DNA from: CAZLYK01 sp964563495
GTDB taxonomy: Bacteria > Acidobacteriota > Blastocatellia > RBC074
Length of the DNA: 10,128 nt
Direction: 5' to 3'
NCBI GenBank assembly: GCA_964563495.1
Contig: CAZLYK010000179.1
Coordinates: 1 to 10,128 of the forward strand
Positions 5,928 to 10,128 of this stretch are shown here, one piece after another. The position numbers were made by a program, and so were the translations under genes. Position 1 is the first letter of the stretch, and every line of letters starts with the position of its first letter. The notes beneath the pieces are model-generated. The model saw only the letters and a list, made by a program, of their open reading frames with translations. It was not told where the DNA came from and searched no databases.

Positions 5928-6857
5928 ATGGATTGCCAAAGGTTTCAAGATTCAATCACCGATTACCTCGATGGGGCAATCGACTCACGGACGCGGGCCG
6001 AGTCTGCGGCGCACCGTTTGATCTGTCGCGAGTGTCGCGAGCTGTATAACGATGTGCGCTCGACGATTCAAGCGCTCAACGCGGTCGGGCAGCGGGAGAT
6101 CGATTCAAGCGAAGAGGTCGAAGAGCTCGAAAATCGGATCATTGCGGCGACGACTGCGGGTGAGATGCTCAGTTGCAGCGATTTCGACAAGATCATCGAG
6201 CGATATTTCGATGGAGTTGTCCTCGCGCCGACCTTCCAGACTTTCCAGGCACACTTCGAAAAATGCGGCGCCTGCCGCCGGCTCATGGCGGGTATCGAAG
6301 ATGCGATCGCCATGTGTCGTGAGATTAAAGAGACGGAGGTCGAGGTTCCGGATTCTCTGCACGATCGTATTGTCGCGGCAACGGTCGGGGCGCATGCGGA
6401 GCGACAAAACAGTTGGGGGAAACGGGCATTGGGCTCGTTCGTCGCCCTGGGGGCGATCTGGTTCAGGTCGTTGTGGACGCCACAGATGGCGGTTGCAGCA
6501 TTGATCTTTGCTTCGAGCAGTCTTCTCATCCTTTCGCGCTTTGGCAGCGTGGGCGGTATGGCTTCGCAGGCTGAAGCGCAGGCCGAGATCCTGGTCAATC
6601 AAGGTCATCGAGCCATTAATCAGACCGGGGCGATGGCCCGGGTCGGTTTCCAGCGCGTCTCCTACGAATTCAACATGCTCTGGGCGGGCAATCCGGTTTC
6701 CCCAACCTCGACCGGAGTTACGGTCCCCCTCGATGATCATGGTCCGGCGCCGGTCAAACGCGCCCAACCCAAACCCGGTTCGAAAACCGATTCCCCGCTC
6801 GATCGGCATAAACAAGGCGAAAGTGAAAAGGAGCAGCGGCATTTTGGCAAGAATTGA
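5928..6857 (+). CDS. Transmembrane anti-sigma factor with two zinc-finger (ZAS) domains
   Basis: This encodes 309 residues. The N-terminal cytoplasmic part has two copies of the anti-sigma zinc motif: C3...H29-x3-C33-x2-C36 and C83...H109-x3-C113-x2-C116. The spacing from first Cys to His is 26 in both. Each is followed by a similar segment (ENRIIAATTAG; HDRIVAATVGA), so the unit of about 78-80 residues looks duplicated. One membrane segment follows (about 187-203, MAVAALIFASSSLLILS), then a Pro/Lys-rich periplasmic tail. Zinc-finger anti-sigma factors of this kind bind their ECF sigma and are usually inactivated by proteolysis or a conformational change. The start ATG 5928 lacks a good ribosome site, so translation may depend on the sigma gene. 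The B-box gene begins 1 base after its stop codon. Confidence 0.85.
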   Translation: MDCQRFQDSITDYLDGAIDSRTRAESAAHRLICRECRELYNDVRSTIQALNAVGQREIDSSEEVEELENRIIAATTAGEMLSCSDFDKIIERYFDGVVLAPTFQTFQAHFEKCGACRRLMAGIEDAIAMCREIKETEVEVPDSLHDRIVAATVGAHAERQNSWGKRALGSFVALGAIWFRSLWTPQMAVAALIFASSSLLILSRFGSVGGMASQAEAQAEILVNQGHRAINQTGAMARVGFQRVSYEFNMLWAGNPVSPTSTGVTVPLDDHGPAPVKRAQPKPGSKTDSPLDRHKQGESEKEQRHFGKN

Positions 6858-6858
6858 G

Positions 6859-7560
6859 ATGAAATGTACTTATCATCCAACCAACCTGGCGAGCGCGCAT
6901 TGTTATTCGTGCGGTCGCAACCTTTGCCCTGCCTGTGATCACCGGATCAAGGGGGCTCCTTATTGTCAGGATTGCATCGTCGCCGGAATAGATATTCTGC
7001 GTCGTGGTGAGCATCGCCTGCCGGGCCGGGATAAGGAGAAGTCGCCTTTTCTGGCGCTGGTTTTGAGCCTGGTTCCAGGTCTGGGCGCGGCGTACAACGG
7101 ACAAAACGTCAAAGCCCTGGCCCATTTCATGGTGCCCGTCGGTCTCTGGACACTGGCGGATGTCTTCCACAAACCATTCGAACTGACTTTTGGCCTTGCC
7201 GGCGCGGCTTTCTACCTTTACGCGATCTACGACGCCTATGCATCGGCTCAACGCCAGCGGGCGGGCGAGAACCTGCAGGAGGAAGACGACCGGATCAAGT
7301 ATTTCCTGCGGGAAAAGACCAATATCTGGGGAGGACTGCTGGTCGGGACGGGTGTGCTGGCCACGTTGAATATGATCTTCCCCGACCAGTTTTACCGTTT
7401 CTGGCCGTTGCTTCTGATCTTTGCCGGCGGCTATTTTCTCAAAGGCTATTACCGTGGGCAGTATCGGGAACCCCCGGTCAAGACAGTCTATCGCACACCT
7501 CCACCCTCGGTAATCCCGTCGGCTTACGATCGATCGACCGGCGATTTCGCTAAGAAATAG
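6859..7560 (+). CDS. B-box zinc-finger membrane protein
   Basis: This encodes 233 residues. The N-terminus has C3-x2-H6, C15-x2-C18, C23-x2-C26 and C36-x2-C39, the pattern of a B-box type zinc finger. Membrane segments follow: about 63-80 (FLALVLSLVPGLGAAYNG), 88-103, 108-126 and a C-terminal pair about 156-173 and 181-195 (FWPLLLIFAGGYFL) that resembles the LiaI/LiaF-type membrane module of the next gene. The tail is Pro-rich and ends AKK; the last codons and TAG stop lie inside the left arm of a large inverted repeat. It starts 1 base after the anti-sigma stop codon, so the two are probably translationally coupled. Function is unknown; B-box/TM proteins in acidobacterial ECF operons suggest an envelope-stress role, which is inference. 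Confidence 0.75.
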   Translation: MKCTYHPTNLASAHCYSCGRNLCPACDHRIKGAPYCQDCIVAGIDILRRGEHRLPGRDKEKSPFLALVLSLVPGLGAAYNGQNVKALAHFMVPVGLWTLADVFHKPFELTFGLAGAAFYLYAIYDAYASAQRQRAGENLQEEDDRIKYFLREKTNIWGGLLVGTGVLATLNMIFPDQFYRFWPLLLIFAGGYFLKGYYRGQYREPPVKTVYRTPPPSVIPSAYDRSTGDFAKK

Positions 7561-7663
7561 ACAGGATTGACAGGATTTGACCGGATTAAACAGGACTGAA
7601 GACAAAGGCTGGAGAGTAATCCTGTTTAATCCGGTCAAATCCTGTCAATCCTGTCTATTTCTT
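7552..7663. repeat. Perfect 44-bp inverted repeat made of CAGGATT units
   Basis: Arms 7552-7595 and 7620-7663 are exact reverse complements around a 24-nt centre. Each arm is built from units such as ACAGGATTG, ACAGGATTTG and ACCGGATTAA at about 10-nt period. The left arm contains the last two Lys codons and the TAG of the B-box gene. The right arm ends 13 bases before the ATG of the DUF4097 gene. As RNA it would form a very long hairpin between two operon genes, and could end transcription or protect the upstream mRNA. No target-site duplication is visible at its ends. Confidence 0.9.
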
Positions 7664-7675
7664 TAAACGATAATA

Positions 7676-9448
7676 ATGCTCAAACGAATAGCTTCATTAC
7701 TGCTCGGAATTGGATTGATCGGCCTCGGGGTGCTGTTTTTTCTTGCTCCGGAAAAATCCTATATCGTGCAGGCGCTGGTCAGATACTGGCCGTTGTTTCT
7801 GGTACTGGCCGGTGTGGTCAGGGTGACCGGCTATCTGATCGATCGTCATCCGCGGTCGCCTGTCGGCGGGATCATGATCACGGCTGTTGGCGGAATAGTG
7901 CTCTCGGCCAACCTGCGAGGTGAGCATTCGTTTCTTCAGATCATCGGCAATTACTGGTTCTGGCTATTGCTCGGATTGATCATCGGCAGAGTCCTGCGCC
8001 AATACACGCATCGTTTCGAAGATGGATTGAGGCATCGAGCATTCACTCCTGGGGCGATCATGCTCATGGCGCTAATCGTCGGAATCGGGCTGACGGCCAA
8101 TTACCTGGCCAGGAACAATCAGACCCTCAACCGCTTCGATCTGCGTGTCGACAAGATCGGCGATGTCCGCGATTATCTCTTCGGGAATCAACTGACGATC
8201 GAAGACGATCCTCAGCAGAATTTCGCGCTCCAGGCCAATGCCCGATTGATCATCAACAATCAGAGCGGTGATATTGAAATTGGGGCTTCGGCCCAATCTG
8301 AGGCGAGCGCGCGTCTGATCAAAAGAATCCGCGCGGTGAGTGAGGAAAAAGCCAGGGAGACCGCGCAGGGTATTCATTTGCGAATCACCCCAGACGGCCA
8401 CAATTACCTGCTCAATGTCGATGCCCCGGGCGTGCAGCAGGATTTTGCGACGACGATCATGGTCATGCTGCCACAGAGCATGGTCGCCGGAGTCGAGATC
8501 GCAACCGCACTGGGAGCGGTAAAACTGACGGGCCTTCGCGGTGACCACACGATCCGCAACGGTGAGCGGATCGTGATCACCGACAACACTGGAGGCGTAA
8601 CGGTTGAAAACCCGCGCGGCTCGGTCGAGCTGGAGAGGATTCGGGGCGATATCAAACTCTCCAATACTTATCAGAACGTCGAGATGCGCGAGATCACCGG
8701 GTCAATCGATCTGGATATCAGGGATGGCAGTGCGACGATAGAGCGATCATCGGGACCCGTGGAGGCCCAAATCAACAATGCTCGGATCGAAATGAAGGAG
8801 ATAGGGCTGAACCAGAACGGGAATACCCCAACCGCCGGCAACAGCGCCAAGCACCTGGTCAATCTGGCGAAGGTTCGCAACAGCCGTATCGTCCTGACTG
8901 AAATCAAGGGGCCGGTGACGATCTCGGGAGAACGATCTCGCGTTCAAGCCGAGGCGATCAGAGGTGATTTGACCGTCAATACCTCCTTCGAACGCGTCGT
9001 CGCCAACCGGGTCGACGGCGCGCTGCAGATCAAATCGGAGGATGGATTGGTCGAGGTCGAAGACGCTAAAGGAGCGGTCGTCATCGAAGCCACACGCGAT
9101 ATCACGGTCCGAAATTTCCGCGGCCCGCTCTCGGCCAGTTCCAGGCTTGGGACGATCAACCTGACGTCCGATGGTAAGATCAACGGCGATCTAAAAGCCG
9201 TCAGTGACCGGGGCCAGATTCTGGTTTCGTTGCCTCACGACAGCGGGTTTCGGCTTGATGCAACATCAAGTTACGGTCGAGTCAGAATCCGTGGCTTCGA
9301 ACAGATCACCTTGTCGCGCAACGACAGATCGACAGCTACCGGTTACAATCTGACCGAAACTGCTCCACTTCTCAGCCTTCGATCCGGCAATGGAGATATC
9401 CAACTGAGATCATCCGGGCTCGCGCTCGCCAGCCGCGATGAGCAATAA
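7676..9448 (+). CDS. LiaI/LiaF-type membrane module fused to DUF4097 beta-repeat domain
   Basis: This encodes 590 residues. Five membrane segments fill the N-terminus (about 4-23, 32-54, 63-80, 88-107 and 123-144), with RYWPLFLVLAG and NYWFWLLLGLIIG motifs typical of LiaI-LiaF-like modules. The rest (about 155-590) is a long array of short beta strands with repeating polar/Gly turns (GAVKLTGLRGD, GSVELERIRGDIKLS, GSIDLDIRDGSATIE, GDLTVNTS), the signature of DUF4097 adhesin-like beta-helix domains. Such domains are presumed extracytoplasmic and are common in envelope-stress operons. Repeat-rich sequence should not be read as a fusion error; the frame is open throughout. There is no Shine-Dalgarno before ATG 7676; a GATAAT at 7669-7674 might serve a separate promoter, but it is very close to the start. 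The next gene follows after 15 bases. Confidence 0.85.
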   Translation: MLKRIASLLLGIGLIGLGVLFFLAPEKSYIVQALVRYWPLFLVLAGVVRVTGYLIDRHPRSPVGGIMITAVGGIVLSANLRGEHSFLQIIGNYWFWLLLGLIIGRVLRQYTHRFEDGLRHRAFTPGAIMLMALIVGIGLTANYLARNNQTLNRFDLRVDKIGDVRDYLFGNQLTIEDDPQQNFALQANARLIINNQSGDIEIGASAQSEASARLIKRIRAVSEEKARETAQGIHLRITPDGHNYLLNVDAPGVQQDFATTIMVMLPQSMVAGVEIATALGAVKLTGLRGDHTIRNGERIVITDNTGGVTVENPRGSVELERIRGDIKLSNTYQNVEMREITGSIDLDIRDGSATIERSSGPVEAQINNARIEMKEIGLNQNGNTPTAGNSAKHLVNLAKVRNSRIVLTEIKGPVTISGERSRVQAEAIRGDLTVNTSFERVVANRVDGALQIKSEDGLVEVEDAKGAVVIEATRDITVRNFRGPLSASSRLGTINLTSDGKINGDLKAVSDRGQILVSLPHDSGFRLDATSSYGRVRIRGFEQITLSRNDRSTATGYNLTETAPLLSLRSGNGDIQLRSSGLALASRDEQ

Positions 9449-9463
9449 TCAGGATTGACCGAC
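9446..9463 (+). promoter_or_regulatory. Repeat-derived ribosome site deciding the SRPBCC start
   Basis: The spacer reads TAATCAGGATTGACCGAC before ATG 9464. AGGA lies 9 nt from that ATG. The TTG at 9455 would have no room for a ribosome site, so ATG 9464 is preferred. The CAGGATTGAC is the same unit as in the dispersed repeats. Confidence 0.6.
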
Positions 9464-9946
9464 ATGCCAGCAAACGATTACCAATTTCTGACCGAGTGGA
9501 AGGTAAACGCCCCGTCTGAGTTGATCTATGAAATCCTCAAGGAGAGCCGTGATTACCCGCGTTGGTGGCCCGATGTCTACCTTGAGGCCGAATTCCAACC
9601 GTCGGGGCGCCAGGACCACATTGGCGACCGCGTTAAATTACTGACCAAGGGCTGGCTTCCCTATCGCCTGCGCTGGACTGCCGAAGTCTTGCGGCTGGAA
9701 CCGCCGCATCAGATCGAAATTACCGCTTCCGGAGACTTCATCGGCGCCGGCGTCTGGCATATTCGGCCGGATGGAAACGGATCTCATGTCACCTTTGACT
9801 GGCGCATCCGCGCCGACAAACCTCTGCTCCGCTGGCTGTCGCCGGTCTTCAAACCCATCTTCAAATTGAACCATCAATGGGCGATGAGCAAAGGTTTTGA
9901 AAGCCTCTGCCGCGAAGTTCAACGCCGTGAAAACAGACAGGATTAA
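9464..9946 (+). CDS. SRPBCC (START/polyketide-cyclase-like) family protein
   Basis: This encodes 160 residues with no signal peptide, so it is cytoplasmic. The N-terminus YQFLTEWKVNAPSELIYEIL, followed by RDYPRWWPDV, is the usual start of SRPBCC domains (first strand, then helix and a WWP motif). The strands RLRWTAEVLRLEPPHQIEI and GVWHIRPDGNGSHVTFDWRI and a C-terminal helix (HQWAMSKGFESLCREV) complete the fold. These proteins form a cavity for a hydrophobic ligand; the ligand here is unknown. It probably belongs to the operon of the preceding DUF4097 gene. The final residues NRQD and the TAA stop are encoded by a CAGGATT repeat, so the C-terminal end may be a recent addition from that element. 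Confidence 0.8.
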   Translation: MPANDYQFLTEWKVNAPSELIYEILKESRDYPRWWPDVYLEAEFQPSGRQDHIGDRVKLLTKGWLPYRLRWTAEVLRLEPPHQIEITASGDFIGAGVWHIRPDGNGSHVTFDWRIRADKPLLRWLSPVFKPIFKLNHQWAMSKGFESLCREVQRRENRQD

Positions 9947-9999
9947 CGGGATTTTTCCGGATTAAAAATAATAGAGATAAATCCTATTTAATCCTCTCT
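9931..9999 (+). repeat. CAGGATT-type repeat at the 3' end of the SRPBCC gene
   Basis: It starts inside the coding sequence (AACAGACAGGATTAA, the last codons and stop) and continues with ACGGGATTTTTCCGGATTAA. GGATTAAA (9959-9966) and TTTAATCC (9987-9994) can pair around a 20-nt loop. The order of units matches the copy at 22-68 read on the minus strand, with scattered substitutions. Confidence 0.75.
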
Positions 10000-10128
10000 C
10001 TCTTCCCTTGGACGAATCTGTTTGTGGTTTTCCTCCGTAAAACAGGTATGTAATCGAGTTTGCACGCAGAATTGCGGCAGCTCTCAATAAACAAAAATAG
10101 GCAGGAAGGAAGAAGGGAGAAGGGCGAC
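10000..10128. other. Non-coding right end of the window
   Basis: I see no gene here. The last 30 bases are purine-rich with several AGGAAGG/GGGAGAAGG runs that could be the ribosome site of a gene beginning beyond the window. A TATGTAAT at 10047-10054 might be a -10 box, but has no clear -35. Confidence 0.4.

Noticed and set aside
6508..6858. Longer version of the B-box protein overlapping the anti-sigma gene
   Set aside because: The extension is Arg/Ser-rich frame shadow of the anti-sigma C-terminus; the B-box begins at ATG 6859, which is 1 base after the anti-sigma stop.
7552..7663. CRISPR array or insertion sequence
   Set aside because: Units are about 10 nt without unique spacers, there are no cas genes or transposase, and no target-site duplication is visible.

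Overview
The window is about 57% GC by eye and reads as chromosomal DNA of a soil- or water-type bacterium, most likely an acidobacterium (Blastocatellia-like). That placement is an inference. It rests on the ECF sigma / zinc anti-sigma / B-box membrane protein / DUF4097 cluster, a LolA-like periplasmic protein, and many short CAGGATT-type repeats at gene borders. There are no rRNA, tRNA, CRISPR or transposase genes.

Layout. Two genes lie on the minus strand at the left: a PCYCxC-type lipoprotein (1067 to 540) and, downstream of it, a small zinc-ribbon protein with a UvrD/PcrA-tail-like domain (468 to 67). A plus-strand gene (1391-3052) encodes an exported SPOR-domain protein fused to a Ycf48-like beta-propeller. 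It converges, with a 10-base gap, on a minus-strand RMD1/DUF155 family membrane protein (4151 to 3063). From 4315 onward everything is on the plus strand: an exported LolA-like protein, then a probable envelope-stress cluster of ECF sigma factor (5287), tandem-zinc-finger anti-sigma factor (5928), B-box/multi-TM protein (6859), LiaF-type TM + DUF4097 protein (7676) and an SRPBCC protein (9464).

The most notable observation is in the PCYCxC lipoprotein. A conventional reading stops at a TGA (659-657), exactly where the first Cys of the family's C-terminal CxxC motif is expected. The same frame then stays open for 38 sense codons of family-like sequence to a TAG at 540. An 18-bp hairpin with a GGC apical loop starts at the TGA itself, with 18 nt between TGA and loop, which fits the bacterial SECIS design. 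I therefore annotate a probable selenoprotein (UxxC) of 175 residues with Sec at 137. No selA/selB/selC/selD is in the window, so this depends on the rest of the genome.

The second theme is a dispersed repeat family built from roughly 10-nt CAGGATT units. It lies at or over stop codons (genes ending at 67, 7560 and 9946), just before start codons (genes starting at 468 and 9464) and between divergent genes (4151/4315). Between 7552 and 7663 it forms a 44-bp perfect inverted repeat. In several places the repeat itself supplies the stop codon, C-terminal residues or the Shine-Dalgarno sequence of a gene.

How the genes fit together: the sigma/anti-sigma pair probably senses an envelope signal and controls the downstream membrane proteins and DUF4097 protein, and perhaps itself. 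The other genes encode exported or membrane proteins without an obvious shared pathway.
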